A stretch of DNA of 35,713 nt, taken from Psilocybe azurescens. Lineage: Eukaryota > Basidiomycota > Agaricomycetes > Agaricales > Agrocybaceae. Where the stretch lies: the NCBI GenBank assembly GCA_023853785.1, contig JAJIRX010000701.1:1-35713 (forward strand). Direction: 5' to 3'. A model generated the notes under the pieces. The model was not told the origin of the DNA, did no database searches, and saw only the letters and a list, made by a program, of their open reading frames with translations. Every line of letters starts with the position of its first letter. Positions within the stretch are counted from its first letter, which is position 1. Positions 1-13,405 of this stretch are shown here, piece by piece. A program made the translations under genes and the position numbers.

Positions 1-3000
1 TTTCTGGAAGGGTTGATTCATAACAATGTCGGTGACCATACCTCCGAGTCAGCAATAACTCACAACGAGCAGCCATTATGGGGTCGACTAGATCTCAGTC
101 TTCCAAGCCACAAGGTCCGCCTTTCTTGTTCATCGTTGACATGGACAAGGAACATACATGTACCACACATAGGAGCTCAGGTCAGGGTTGAACGTCGCGC
201 CAAGAATATTTCCGGATCCTCGTGCATTACTTTCCAGTGTCGTCATATTGACATTTCAAACCGCGGAAATGACAGAGCAATCATGGGAGTCCATTACTGG
301 TGAAGGCCATTAGCCTCAGTTAACCGCTGCTCGGAGCTCGTTGCACATCATCTTAATTTCTTTCACCGACGGTGCATCCTGCCCGCACTGAGAAATCGAA
401 TTTAGGCTCCGGCCACGCGATTCCTCGCGTCGTTGAGAGAATAACGGCAAAGCCACCGGCACCGCTTTGTGATCATTGGCGCTTTGCGGAGTTGCAGACA
501 TGTTCCTTCCCAAAGTTTTCTATTTTTACTCCTATCTCGGGAGTGACAGTAGCAAACTACGCTTTCTAATAGTAAAACGTCAGCGGGGCCAGCGGGCAGT
601 GCTCAACACCCTCTCGGTGGGCTCGGTAACTCATTGGCGAATGAGGATAAGTGCACCGCTCTACGCTAGAGTATCTGCTAAGGCTCGGCTGTCCAAGTGT
701 GGCGAAGTTATGTATCTGAGTGACCATGAGTATGCGAAGGGTAATGTAAGAATATGGCTCTTAGTAAGCAGAGGCACCTGTACATTTGTCTCTCATAGAC
801 AGCCTTCAATATAATGTGAACATGGGTGTGTGGGATGTTCACGATTATATGAAGTCTGTTTTTGTCACGCCCCAAACCGTGTCAGAAAATGTTTATGTAA
901 AGTGCAGAGTTCTAAATTATTTCGTCCTCAGTTTAATGCCACGATGGAAGTTTTATTCACAAATTTAAGGAGAAGAAATTTCATACAAGACCTCAATTTT
1001 TGAATAGCAAAAATAATTGGATATAGTTTTCCAACTACTCTCCAGCCAAAGCCTGGGTCATGTTTCTCTTTCCTGCCCAGATCCTCCATTCGAAAAGCGA
1101 CAACGAAATATTTTTCCCTCAGCATAGGGTTTAATTAGCATTGAGGTAGCTGAAATAATTTACTTTGTCTCCAAAACTAATTTCAATAACCCCGTCGTCG
1201 CATCGAGTGAACGCGACGGTATTCGAGTTCCACACTTGACATAAGCGTTTTCTGACACGGTTCGAGGGCGCGACAAAAACTGGACTACCTGTAGGTGGTG
1301 ATTGATCCCTCATCTGACTTGACCACTTCCATCATTGACAACGGTCTTCTTGAATTACGTATAAATGGTAAGCGGGATGATACGTACGGTATAACACCCT
1401 CTGGTCAGCGGGCCTCGGGCGAAATTCCACCGTGAGCCTTTTCTAGGAAGATAAAGTCTCCGCGCCAGAGCCTCGTTTGAGACAATAAAAGCTAGCAGAC
1501 AGATCTTTCGTCTTGTAAGTTGAACTTCCGTGCTTCTTAAATCCTGTCTAAAATAGGCGCACACCATCATCAAGGCCTTTCAAGTCGGGGCAGCAAAGAC
1601 AGAAACTGAGATGATTCCAACAATATTTATAATATATCTACCATCATACATCTATGATTGATTCGACCGTGTCAAGTATGCAATAACTATTGGAAATCCT
1701 TGGGAAATGCAAGAAGATGCAAGAGGGCTCTCAGGAGGGCCCGGAGACAGATAATGTTATCACAGCTCATCACACTGTATCAGAGTATAGGGGTCCCCTC
1801 TAAATCTAATTTCAGCTGTGTAGAGATAGGTCTGTGTATTGAGTGCTTCGTATTTCCTGAGGGTAGTCAACAGATCTACATTTATATATACTGAACCAAT
1901 CATGATCATGAGCAGAATCAAAATTTGGAGCTCAAGACCCCAGCCCCAACAGAGTCTCTAGAGATAAACTGGCCGGTCAAGCCTCATCATGGCTGAGATA
2001 GCAACGCGGTAAGTAGTGCCAGGGATTCCAAAAAAGACTGGCCGCCTAGCTAGTCCGGCCATCAAAGTAGTAGGCAGGCCATCCCAGTCTCGTACTACAG
2101 ACTGCTAGCTATACTACAGTATTAGCATAGATCAAAAGTTTATGGGGTCTAATCTCATAAGCCGAAGGGGCCAATTCAAGTCGAGCGAGACTCAGTGCAC
2201 GAACAGGAAGAGAGGGTTATGAGTTGTTTCTAAATTGGGAACCAGTGATGCTTTGAATTTGAAAAGTCTAGAGCCATCACTACACGGCTCGGCCATATCC
2301 TTCGGGCCGGCTCATTGGAACGACGTTCATTTCGTTCGTGTTAGTCGGTTCACTGGTTGCTCCTCAGTGTCAACCTTTCAAGTTCCATTCTTTGGTGCTT
2401 CCCTCATTATATATCTAAAACATCAACGAATTGATCAGGAGCCTAGCAGAAATTATAGGCAGCTGGACAGAACTGTCATGTTATTGCTGGCATGCCTGTT
2501 CGACTTGTGTTAGAGGTGTAACGGTCAGTGTCTTGTATATCTCAGTTCATCGTCAAGTGCTCTCATACATTAGATTTGAACGGATCAGGCGTTTGCTTTA
2601 TTTATAAAAGACTGTACGCTGCAGCAAGTGAGCTGTGCGTTCACCTGACTCAATTGGCTAGACCAGGTAATGCACATCGCTTTTAAACTAAACCGCCATC
2701 AAACCATTACTTCACTAACTTCATAGCAAACCTCTCACTACGAAATCTTGTTTAGCGACGAAACAACCCACGCATAACTGCGGTAAGAGATATTTCTCTC
2801 AATACACATAGAACAAACATAGCGCCCTCTTCTCAGTTTCATGTACCGTGATACTTGGAATGAAATCTAGGAAGTATTGATGAATACTCGGTATGCCCCA
2901 TTCTCCGCGTGCAAATCCCAAATGAAGGTCTTCAGAACAGACCGATAAAGCTCTGTGAGAGATATCGCGGATTATCAACAAAACATGGTGATGATCGTGC

Positions 3001-3187
3001 TAATCATATCTCAACAGGACAGGCAGGGGCAGAACCGTACGAAAAGCATTTCCAAATATAACTTTGCTACTGGCACGAGACGACTGAAGCTGTGCCGTAT
3101 TGATTGTAAGATTGCATCGCCCTGTGTTTTGGTCGGATCCTTCTCGCAAGTGTCGGACGGAAGTATAGACATGACGACGCTATAAGT
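1..3187. other. Gene-poor stretch, no gene recognised
   Basis: Only short open frames (at most 96 codons) are found here, and none resembles a known family or shows an ordered set of splice sites continuing it. I saw no tRNA-like T-loop and no long repeat. A gene split by many introns or by frameshifts could still be hidden. Confidence 0.5.
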
Positions 3188-4723
3188 ATGCAGGATCGAA
3201 TCATCTTGGCGAGCTCTTCGTACTTCCGAAGCCCTCCTCGTCCTCGAGCTTACACGCTCTGTATATTATCCAGCAAAAGCACTCTAGACAAGACTATTCG
3301 TTCGCCTTTTAATATCAGGTGCGGTATGGTTCGCAATATCGGAGTCAAATCATCTTACTTATTTTGTCTGAACAAGTTTCCTCATCGTCGTACTATAAAC
3401 CTCACTAACATGGGCTTCCCTTCGACTATTTATCGACTTCTAGGCGCATGTTCCTCCGCTTCGGCCTGCGAAGATATTAACTCAGAAGAAAAGGCCACCG
3501 AGTCATACCAAAAATATATCCAATCACTCGAAACACCCGATATCAACGATTTTGACGCTGTCATTGCTCATTATTGTGATGCAGTCGATGTCCGTTACGA
3601 AAACGATCCTACATATCTTCCTACGACACTCAATATCGCGAGTGATGTATGGAACTCCTACGAGAAGGGTGGAAGAAATCCAGCGGTACTGCCAGAGGTT
3701 GTATGTATACACGAAGACGCATTCAAGCGTTGCGAGTACGCCGACACCAAGTCGGAGGGTTACATCCGTCTCCTCATAAACCTTGGGAAGGCTTACTGCA
3801 TCCTCTCCGATACTAACAAGGCGGAGTGTACAAGCGCGCTGCTGAAGTCGGTTGAATACCTCGAGTGCGCACTCGCCTTCTCTAAAGAACACCCGGGACC
3901 CAATTCGCAGGATGACAACACTGAAGTGAGCCTTACGCTTGGTATCGCCTCATGGAGACTATGTGAGCTCGAACGGCGGGATATTGGATTAGACCTTGTG
4001 ATAAACCGACTCTCCGCGGCTTATCATTGCCAGGGTGGGCTATCCGAATTCTCCTTCAGCAATCCCCTCCCAGATTCGCAGAACTTGGCATCTGCGGTCC
4101 AGTATTTACATGAAGTTATCGATCGGAGTCCACCATCGACCCAGTTACGAGATGCATCTCTTTATCACCTATGTCAGGCGCTTCTTCTACGATACGAGCT
4201 CAAGGCGAAAGGATCGAGCAAACGACATGATTTAATACGCGCAGAGGCGGTCGCCCGTACCGCTATGCCTATTGTATCGCAGGACATCCATGTCAAGTTC
4301 AAGGATACTCTAATTGTCATCACAGACTGGAAGGACCAGGCAGCCCATGCCGGGTCGCTGCATGGAAAGCCGTCCCCCTCCCCAGTCGGGCTACCCGGCG
4401 TTCGTATGGATTTTAGGCTGGGTGGTTGCGCATTCAGCACTTCCCGAGCACCGCGCACCCTCCCAAATCCAACAAGCCAGGTCATTTTCACCACCTGGGC
4501 CCTTTCAGCTCATCCGAACACACGAATTCAAAAATCATCAAAACCCATTGCTTTCGCTCAATCCATTGGACACCGGGTATCACCTCCCAACCGTAAACCC
4601 AGGGCAGCTCGCAAGTGGTCTTTATCTGGCAGGAGTATCGTCTCAGCAAACTCTCAGAGTCAATTATCATTCGGATCCAGCTACCATGCCCTCACTACCC
4701 ACACAAGAGTCAGAAGATTGTAA
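3188..4723 (+). CDS. Helical-repeat (TPR-like) hypothetical protein, single exon
   Basis: This is the longest uninterrupted frame in the left third (511 codons). From about residue 75 to 380 it is rich in alternating amphipathic helices with Ala/Leu/Tyr spacing, for example LLINLGKAYCIL, LTLGIASWRLCELE and SLYHLCQALLLRYEL. This recalls the TPR-type solenoids common in agaricomycete proteins. A better start may be the ATG at 3410 (residue 75): the first 74 residues are basic and look like translated leader. The last ~120 residues turn Ser/Pro/Arg-rich. At the same place another frame (4314-4754) opens with a more ordinary composition and a stop at 4752-4754, so a frameshift or an unseen intron near 4310-4350 could give a different C-terminus. 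No catalytic motif is visible. The TPR assignment rests on helix pattern only, and function is unknown. Confidence 0.45.
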   Translation: MQDRIILASSSYFRSPPRPRAYTLCILSSKSTLDKTIRSPFNIRCGMVRNIGVKSSYLFCLNKFPHRRTINLTNMGFPSTIYRLLGACSSASACEDINSEEKATESYQKYIQSLETPDINDFDAVIAHYCDAVDVRYENDPTYLPTTLNIASDVWNSYEKGGRNPAVLPEVVCIHEDAFKRCEYADTKSEGYIRLLINLGKAYCILSDTNKAECTSALLKSVEYLECALAFSKEHPGPNSQDDNTEVSLTLGIASWRLCELERRDIGLDLVINRLSAAYHCQGGLSEFSFSNPLPDSQNLASAVQYLHEVIDRSPPSTQLRDASLYHLCQALLLRYELKAKGSSKRHDLIRAEAVARTAMPIVSQDIHVKFKDTLIVITDWKDQAAHAGSLHGKPSPSPVGLPGVRMDFRLGGCAFSTSRAPRTLPNPTSQVIFTTWALSAHPNTRIQKSSKPIAFAQSIGHRVSPPNRKPRAARKWSLSGRSIVSANSQSQLSFGSSYHALTTHTRVRRL

Positions 4724-7123
4724 GCTTGAACTGTTCTCTCGAAACTTCCGTTGACAAGAGTCCCTTGGCGAACTTCCTTTCATCATATAAGCATAATACT
4801 CACCCTCAATATTCCATATATCGATTATTATTTATTTATTCACTAGATCGTCCTTTCGTCATGCCATTTATGTTATATACCATGGTAATAGAGCCAGTCT
4901 GAAGTCTTCGTTTCTAATTAACTCGAATTGTATTAATACGTGCCTGGTCGGTAGGTTCAGAAGTAATTAAGTATGTACATCCTCCCTAATTTTGTAGTAT
5001 CACGCCTTTGCTACCTATGCAAATGTAGCAGGTCAGTGTCAGGCACTTCGCATGTCTAATCCGAGGTGTTTTAGTTCAAACTACATGGGGAGCCTCAATG
5101 AATCCTGGTGAAGAAGTCACAAACACGAACATGTAGATCTTTGGCAAAGACGAACGCCTTTTTTAAGTAGCGTCCAGACGAAATGGGAGCCGAGTCATAT
5201 TAGTGCAGCGGCCGGAGAGAGCCTTTGCCTTAAATGCGAATAAGAAACTGCAAGACACTGCATGGAATGGTTCTAACCCCAGTTGGCCGGCGTAGGCGCC
5301 ACCGTCGTACTGCACAGCGCCACAGTAGTAGCGGCCGCACTGTCTGTTCGCGCATGGAATGAAAATATGGTTGTACTACTAAAAGGACTATCTTGTCGAT
5401 GAACTCGACGGTTCGCTCCCATAGATGCACCCTTTATTCCTTAGTCGGCCAGACCCAAGTCTGCAATTGCGTTTCTCGAAGCCTGCCACTTGCACCTTCC
5501 TCGGACGATAAAATTGACCTTCTGGTTCTGGATTTCTGGTTCTGGATACCCTGGTTCTATGAGTATATGTATAACAAAATTGAATGGAAGTCAAAGGCTT
5601 AAATTTGGGACGTTCTAATGGTGGAGGATCATGAAAGTCGTAAATGAAGGAGATTATGTCATCCCCTGACTTTCATCGTCCACGATCATCATTATGGCCG
5701 CCATAAAAGATGTATAAATAATCAGATCGCAAAAATTACCCAAATAAACCTGATGGTATGCCGACTCGGAGAAATTTGTAAAGCCAATCACTTCGAAAAG
5801 TACAAAGAAAGTGGGATCTATTGACAGCTTGACTTTGGGCGCCATGATAAGATGTACAATCGACGATGCAAGTATATAACAAAGCTGTTGTCGTCCCAGG
5901 CACAATTTCCCGTGTTCAACGGAATACTTAAGTACAAGAGACAGAATTCACTCCACCATCGTTGTTTTGGAGAGTGATGATGGTGTTTTGATGAGATAGT
6001 ACTGCCGCCTGCAAGAAAAAAAGTACACGCCCTCATATTTGCAGTCGCTGACCTGAGATAGATTCATTTCATATGGTGTAACATATTTTTAGTGACTGTA
6101 TTGTAGATGTTGCAAGAGCGATTACTTTGCATTTGCCATTGGTTTGCTACACATCGCTCCCCACCAGCTGGCAGCAACCCATAGTCCAGACGGCATGCGG
6201 CTGTGCCGAAGCGACCAAATGCGTACAAACAGATGCAAGTTCGGTAGACTGGCCCGGCTTCCCGACGCGCCCGACGACAAGCCGACAAAGTTTCTCAATC
6301 TAACCATAACGAACTTGTCCGCTGCTGTTCGTTCAGAGTTCGGTTCGGTATCATAACCTCCTGCTGTACCCGTAATGAGCTCTTCTATACTCTATACTCT
6401 ACATCGAGACGTATATAGAGTCACAACCTTATACATGATTTTATTTTGTAATTTTGAATGCTTCAAGAACTCCTAACGGTTTCTAACGACTCATAGTCTT
6501 TCAGTGTGTTTATTAACCCTCCGAAAGAATATCCATGATGCAACAACGTCTTGGCGGACGGTGAACTGACCGGGCCAGGGGCCAGATTGAGGGTTCTATC
6601 ATAGAACGTTAGCTTAATGGTCTGTTGATATGGTGTTTTTCCTATGATTTTTCACTGAATCAAGTAAGGGCCGGGCATGATCTAATTGGGGCTGAGGACC
6701 CAATTTTAATATCGATATTTAAACGTAACTCGCTTACACTTGTGCTCCTCTGCGGCCTCGAGGCTCGTTGACCTCTGAACACAGAGTTAGAAAAAGTCGA
6801 GTTTAATACCAGTTTCTCAAGTCGTAATCGATGCACATTAAGGTTAAAATTTGCAAACTAGTGTCTTCCTCAACAGTACATGGGACGGATTAAGGTTATC
6901 TATGAAGGTTTTTGGAAGGCTTAAAATATCGTGAAGGTCCGTTGGCAGGCAATCCAAAGGTCTTCCGTAATATCCCCATGCAAAAAAGTCTATACATAGA
7001 ATAATCCCGACGTTCAAAAACCCCGAAGTGAAGGGCAACATTTTTGAGCCTGACCTTCATCCTTCACACCCTCATCACTGGCCCCTCCTCTTCATAATCC
7101 GTGTTCATCTACTGGTCTTCAAG
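4724..7123. other. Intergenic, nothing recognised
   Basis: No supported gene. There are short frames on both strands without family resemblance. A tiny direct repeat based on tctggttctgga lies around 5519-5560. The last ~100 bases are the upstream region of the 7-TM gene that starts at 7124. Confidence 0.5.
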
Positions 7124-8791
7124 ATGCCTGATTGGAAGGACCCCGCTGAAGTACAGAAGGATGCAGTCGCCTTCACCAAACTTATACACTGTCTTTTTGG
7201 GTCTTTACGCGTCCGTAAACTTCTCTTCACTAGCGATGAATCTAATTCTCTCCTTACAGTTACGAGTACTTCATCTCTCTCGACTTTGAATGGGATTTTA
7301 TTACGGGAAAGAAGAAGTTTCGTTGGCCTATGGTACTTGCTATTCTGACCCGTTATCATGCACATGATTACTTCCGATGCTAAATGCATCTTTCATCAGG
7401 TCTTCTACTTTGCCAACCGATATCTTTTACTCTTTGCAATGATTGGGATGTGCGTTGTTTCCTGTTGTTTAGATAGAAGCAAGGTTCTGACTCCGATTCC
7501 AGTGCTATATCATTGGATACAACAAGGTATGATCCTATGGCATTTGGCTTTATAGCACAATGTTTCTGACATTGAAGACCAGTGAATTTGATTGCCAAGC
7601 ACTGTACACTTTCAATCAGGTCTGTCGTTTTTACATGGGCTTTTCTGATTCAAGCTACTGAGTATCGAAATAGTTGGCCGGAGATGCTGCTGTTGGGTTG
7701 GCTAGCATTAATCTTTCAATTCGCGCGTAAGTCGAATCAATATTTCTATTTCCCGCCACTGTTGTCTAACCTGAAAATATAGTATGGCAATCTGGTCGCA
7801 AAATCGATATATTGTCGGCGTACTAGTACTCATGATTTTAGGGCATTGGTCCTTGATTCTGCAAGGTGAGATTCCTCATTGCTATCCCGGAACTTCAAAT
7901 AATACGGCACGAGGTTCTGACGTTTCCGTGTTACTTCAGGCGTTCAATTAACTGCCATCTGGATACCTAATGTTGGCTGTCAGATCACAAAAACCAACAA
8001 CACAATTCTAGCTGCCATCTTCATATACTCGATGTGCTTTGATCTTCTTGTCTTGCTGTTGATCACATACAAGCTGTTTGGAATCAGCGGCTCGAAGAGT
8101 TCGGAATTGATGGGCAGGAGCCGTCTCACTCATATGATCTTTGCAGATGGTCTGATTTTCTTCATCATCGCGTATGCCCAAAATCTGTTCACACACCGGC
8201 CGTACGAGAACTTACAACGCTTTATTTTAGATTCCTTGCTAACTTGATAGCAACCGTGTTTATGCTGTTGAATCTCAACCAAATCATGTCTGTGATATTC
8301 AACGTACCCGCTGCTGTGTTCTCGACTGTACGCCCCTTTTCAGGTTTCTTAGCACATTTTTCTCATTAATCGTCTGGATAGATTGTGGCAACCCGTGCCG
8401 TACGTCGACTTACTAACTTCACTAACAATGGACCGGAAGTCTTGTGCGTTAATTGATGAGTGCATTCTCAGCCGAGATCTAACCTTCCTGACAGCGCTGC
8501 TTCATCGACAACTGGCCATCGTGGAATATCAGTGCCACCGACCCAACGGACAATACCGACCCTGACTTATAAAAGTGGCTCACGCGCTGGAGTTCACGTT
8601 CAGGTTAGCGTTGAAATTTTTGACTCTCCCCATATGAATTTTCTGACGTTACTTACGTTCTCCGGATACCCCACCAGATGGAAACGTTCACGCACGCCGA
8701 AGAAAGTCAAAATGATATTTTCTCAAAGGCGAAAGAAGGCAGTGAGACAGATCTTGACACTGACGTCGAAGGAAAGGGATCACTCAGTTAA
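7124..8791 (+). CDS. Seven-TM fungal membrane protein, copy A (one frameshift)
   Basis: Twelve exons: 7124-7210, 7260-7332, 7400-7449, 7503-7526, 7583-7619, 7674-7726, 7783-7865, 7940-8171, 8231-8327, 8382-8443, 8495-8603 and 8678-8791. All introns are GT-AG. The product is about 339 aa with seven hydrophobic helices and an acidic, Ser-rich C-terminal tail. It begins MPDWKDPAEVQKDAVAF and carries GKKKFRWPM before helix 2 and GLASINLSIR in helix 3. It is a paralogue of the gene at 13497-15244: internal exons of 73, 50, 24, 37, 53 and 83 nt are identical in length. Exon 1 is 87 nt where copy B has 43+43, one base too many. The extra base is best placed in the T run at 7194-7198, which breaks the frame after the first helix begins. 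Two introns of copy B (in the KDAV codon and after LLAT) are absent. The family is known to me only as uncharacterised basidiomycete integral membrane proteins; I cannot assign a receptor or transport role. Confidence 0.8.
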
Positions 8792-11562
8792 GACAGTGCT
8801 TATCTTTGATAATACTTGGAGCTCTCAAAAGAAAGGATCTTCAATCCGTCATCCTGTCATTCAAAAGTTTAGAATAATCGGTAGATACGTATCCGTTAGT
8901 AACTCATATACCCAGTGCATACATACAGTATGGATGTTTAATGCAGAACCCGTTACAGAATATCAGACATTCTCCCATGCCCAACAAGACTGGACACTCG
9001 CCATATCCATGGCTACATACTGTATGTTTTTAAATCTGTAGTGTACTAGTAGAGTATCAAACATTGCTTAGAGGCCACGCGCCTTCGGTATGTTCCTGGG
9101 CCTCAAGGCCTCTCCATGCCGTAGGGCCTATCGACTGTGAGAACAGTCGCAAAACGCAATTTCCCGATCGAGACGTCTGTTTTCGGTTCTGTTGCCTCGA
9201 TTTTTCGCAATGATTTGCTTTCGCGCTTACTGCTTTCAGATGCCAGTGTCTCTTCTTACATGCTGCTATTATGCCAAAATACGAATATGGATGTACAGTC
9301 AACGCGTGAAGTCTTGAAAATCTCGATCTAAAGACTACGTCGCTCCCGGGAAGTCGCTCTTGCCAGGTTTGATATGCATCTCTCAAGCAGCCTGCCAGAT
9401 ACACGGGGCAGTTTCTCTCAAGCAGCTCTCTGCTACGCTGGCAACTGTGTGCTTTTCTCTTCCATAGCGCCGGTGACAGCTATGGGCATTCGATTCGTGG
9501 CAAAAATATATTCTGCGAGGTACCCGTCAACCCTACTGGAGCGTATGCTCATCGACTGTGACATACTGGCAGGACTGCTTCTGCAATGTCTTGGACAACT
9601 TCTGAACACGGCAGAGCCTGACATGTTGATTTTTGAAACTCGCGTATCAGCAAGAAAAAATAGTTGTTGCTTCGCCGGTGCTGTTATTGGCAGCCTGACT
9701 GAAAACATCCAAGAACGTACTCTAATTTAAAGGACCTGATCTAGAACCCATGGCTCGTGCTCACTACTGTAATGCAATATGTTTGACAATGTTGAGATTC
9801 TCTTGAAAATTTTTAGTAGTCGCGATGCTCAAGCGAGCAACAATGTCGATCTCTCAGATGGCAGAGATTATCGAAATAGGAGGATATACTTGGGTCTGAT
9901 CATTAATGGCGAGGCCACTTACACACAATCACTGTCTAGGAAGATCATTCCCTAGTCCGCCAGTGGCGTACATGGTTAACTGAACTCTGGAAGGTGGACA
10001 AGCGATTCTACGACCATTCCCCGACACCTCTTTTGCGTTCTGCTTGAAAGATACCTGTCTTATATTATGGAGCATTACTTGCTTTCCTGCTCCTTGCCCG
10101 AGGACAAATGCTAAGGAGATGGTTCGACCCTCGTTCAACTTTTCTCATGCTTTCCGGATTACCCATGGCCGGACTTCAGAGACGTTGTGGTTGCTCACAG
10201 AACTAGCCTCAGATCGTCCACACCATGGATGTCACTATCGAGTAGTTGGACGTACCTGCAGGGTTACGTGATCGTCAAATCCTGGAACGCTTAATCGATT
10301 TGTGGACTTTTATGGACTAGGTCGATTTATGAAATTTTTCTTTACTGTTTACAGCTTGTAGATTCCTGTTATGTTATTGGTTCGTAAACAGAAAGCGCTA
10401 GAAAGATCACAATGAGAAGTGCTGAGGAAAGAAGGAAGGACTCATGGTAACGGCGGGATTTTTTCCATCAAACATCAAGCGAGTGGGGCCTTTTCAGCTA
10501 CCTCATACTCGACGAAAAGTGACAACCCGATTCAAATTTCAACTGGGTCTTGATTCTTTAAGGACGACTCGGAAACTTGCGCCTTTTTTCTGGCGTGCAG
10601 GGGAGATGATAACGATATGGTTGATTGAATTGCCCGCATAGTACATATTGATTTCAGAAGTTAATTATATCATTTGCTCAACGTGTAACATAAGAGTGTC
10701 CATTTTTGTAGTATCCACAATTCAAGGGTTCATGCCTAATCATAGTATTTACATTTTTACGGCCTATCAGACAAATAGCCGCTGTACGTACTCAGCTTCA
10801 GCTCAACTATGAATAACTTGCGCCGCAAGTTTCCTACATGCGTTCGATAATTACCTTCGCTTCCAAAGCCTGTGCAGTTTCTTATATTATGTTAAGTATG
10901 ATGAACTGAGTGTAAAACTATGTTTAATGAACTTCATGATGTTTTGTGGAGATGTCGTATTTTTACGGAGTGGTACGAGGGGTAGGATAGGGTTGGCTTT
11001 CTCTCTTAGAAGAAATCCCATATCAGGACATGTGTTTACGACAGCATGACAAAAGTGGGCATCGAGAAGCTCAGTCGGATTGCAGGGTCTGGTAGCGCGT
11101 GGAACAGTGGAACAGGATCTAGGGCAGCCTAGGATAGCACCACACGACTGTTTAGCCGTCGGACCGTGCTCATAGAGCGACGAGACCCACCCAAGTACAC
11201 AACGCTCGAGGATGCACCACAGACCAAACGAGAACAAGGTCGAAGAGTCGAAGCCGTCGTTATGTTTTTATATTTTTCAGTGATCCGTGATTAGGAAACG
11301 TTGCGGGGTTGAAGGTTTAGCCGCAGACGAAGGTCACAGAGGTTCTCAACCACAAACATAACCTCCGGCCGTTGACGCTGTAATGACATGCATACTCCGC
11401 ACAGCTTCTGTAAAGAAGAGAAGCTAAATTGATGAAGATTAAACATGGAGACACTCTTCCATTTCATTGGGGTTTATGAACGGCATGACTATGAAGAGTT
11501 AGTGAGAATATAAAGTCTAACATAGTTTTATTAAATGCGTCTCACAGTTCATAGAGTTGGAC

Positions 11563-11979
11563 TTACAGTATAGCCATATAAAATGTTGCCGTTTGCGTGA
11601 GTAAGACCGGGTAGTCCGAGCATGTCACGGGGCACCGACCGCGGAAGTTAGGTGGAAAATCTGAGAGAGCAACAAAGTTAGTGATAAAGGTGTTAGCCGT
11701 CGGAATGATAGTCAGTTGGGTGGTGATGGAGTGATTTGATATCATCTTATAGATGCCGATGGCTGTCGCTGCGGTGTCAGAATACTTACTCCGTTCGCCC
11801 AGGAATATTATGTCCCTAAAAACATCGCAATGCAGCGCCCAGTGAGAAGTAGTTTCTCCATCAGAAATTGTGAGTATTCTGAGAATAAAAACATATGGTT
11901 TTTGCGGACTGGGAGCAATCGTGATGGTGCCCACAGGGATCGTGACAGAGGCTAGTGGACGGAAATTAAGATTTATCAA
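11563..11979 (-). CDS. Uncertain orphan ORF, 138 codons
   Basis: An open frame on the minus strand with a mixed, non-repetitive composition rich in Thr/Ile, which I do not recognise. Near its end it reads into a good donor (GTAAGT, about 11564-11569 on the plus strand). Splicing to an acceptor ending CATAG near 11500 would add only a few residues before a stop. The start codon is not backed by any promoter feature. It could be one exon of an unrecognised gene or chance. Confidence 0.2.
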   Translation of the reverse strand: MINLNFRPLASVTIPVGTITIAPSPQKPYVFILRILTISDGETTSHWALHCDVFRDIIFLGERSKYSDTAATAIGIYKMISNHSITTQLTIIPTANTFITNFVALSDFPPNFRGRCPVTCSDYPVLLTQTATFYMAIL

Positions 11980-13398
11980 GGGAAGACTATCCAGCCTAGA
12001 GCAACTTCCCTGCTAAAACTGTATTAGAGGATTCCGAAAAGCAAATGAAATAGTTCCAGATTCCGTGAGGGAGAAACGATTTTTCGGACTTTGTAAGCAC
12101 TATCGATTCCAGTAACGCTGTTATAAATTGTTCATTTCCCAAGAGTTGGGGAATAGACAGACCACTGTGGAGGAGCGCATGAAAATGGCTGGACTATCGA
12201 GACTACGCACCAGATGGAAACTTAGTCGTGCGAAGCAGCGGGCTCACGGACTTGTGGGTTGTCTACTGATTTGTAAGTTGTTACGTGGAGATTCTTGATT
12301 TTGGAGACTTCTGAGATGTGAGATTAGAAAAAGTCCGGAAAGTTTCATCAAGCCGCTTTCAACCTATCTGGGCCGCATTATGTGCGATTTATGTGTGTAC
12401 ACACAAGTTTGAATGCTTGGAGTGTATTTCAGAAGATTTCAGACCCAAAAACCACTGAACAGTGCGGCTAGCCTTCGAAGCTTTCTGTCACAGTTGTTTT
12501 CAGATCGAGGATCATGTGGGGCTGTGGAATGAACATTGTATGAAGACTAACCAAAGAAATGGTGCCAAACCTACATACTAGAGCCTCAGGTGACGAGCAT
12601 TGGACATGCAGATATAACAAAGCAGGTAGGAGAAGCGACTGGGAAGTACTCTGCGTAATGTGGCTCATGCAGTGGTAGCACAAGTGCCCGCCATCTGTCA
12701 GGTACTGTCAGGCAGCAGGATCCCCAGATTTGTCGTATATTCGAAAATAATTGTATGGGGGAGACATTTTGATTTCGCAGGAGTGTGACTGTGAAGGTTC
12801 GAATGGAGGAAAGTTGAAAAAATCGGATCGCATGTGGCAGCGGGCGCGCGGCTAAGGCCGATATCGGCTAAAAATTTCCCAAATAGATATATTTGATGGC
12901 CGACAGCCGGGACAGTGACCGATTCAGTGTTTGCGGAACAGCTTCGGCGCTCGTTCTTCCATGCTCTGTACTGAGCAGTCATGTCGAAAGTCGTCGGCTT
13001 GAAGGTCGTTCATGTAAGACGCCAAAAGTATATATATTAACAAGCAAATATATAACAGCAATATGGAGCGTATCATGCATAGTAGGCAACAACCAAGCTT
13101 GATGCGCATAGTTTGGCTTAGCCGCTAAGGCCGGTAAGGTGTGATTGCAATAGTTACGCCAACGCCAGGTTGATGCGGGACGCACTTCGAGGCAGCCCAT
13201 CCTGTGAAAAAGGAACCGACCAAATGGAGGCACGACCTAAATGTCATATTTAGGTCTAAGGGTTCTGGCAGAAAGAATTCTCTCTACATTCGGAGAGTCC
13301 GTGACGGTGTCAGTCCACAGAGCGAGTCTTCTCAGGAGGAAGTTCAGGTTGGAAGAAAAGAAGCAGGTGACTTTTGGCTCCACTGACAAAAAATCCCC

Positions 13399-13405
13399 TT
13401 ATAAG
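13399..13405 (+). promoter_or_regulatory. TATA-like element for 7-TM gene B
   Basis: TTATAAG lies about 92-98 bases upstream of the ATG at 13497, with a pyrimidine-rich stretch following it. Position and sequence fit a fungal TATA box with a short 5' UTR. No transcript evidence is available. Confidence 0.4.

Noticed and set aside
3188..3409. N-terminal 74 residues of the TPR-like ORF as a targeting peptide
   Set aside because: The segment is basic but also contains aromatic and Cys residues and no clean amphipathic helix; a later start at 3410 is simpler.
9057..9730. Overlapping frames of 115 (minus) and 118 (plus) codons
   Set aside because: No recognisable domain, no ordered splice sites, and each overlaps the other or further frames on the opposite strand; probably chance.
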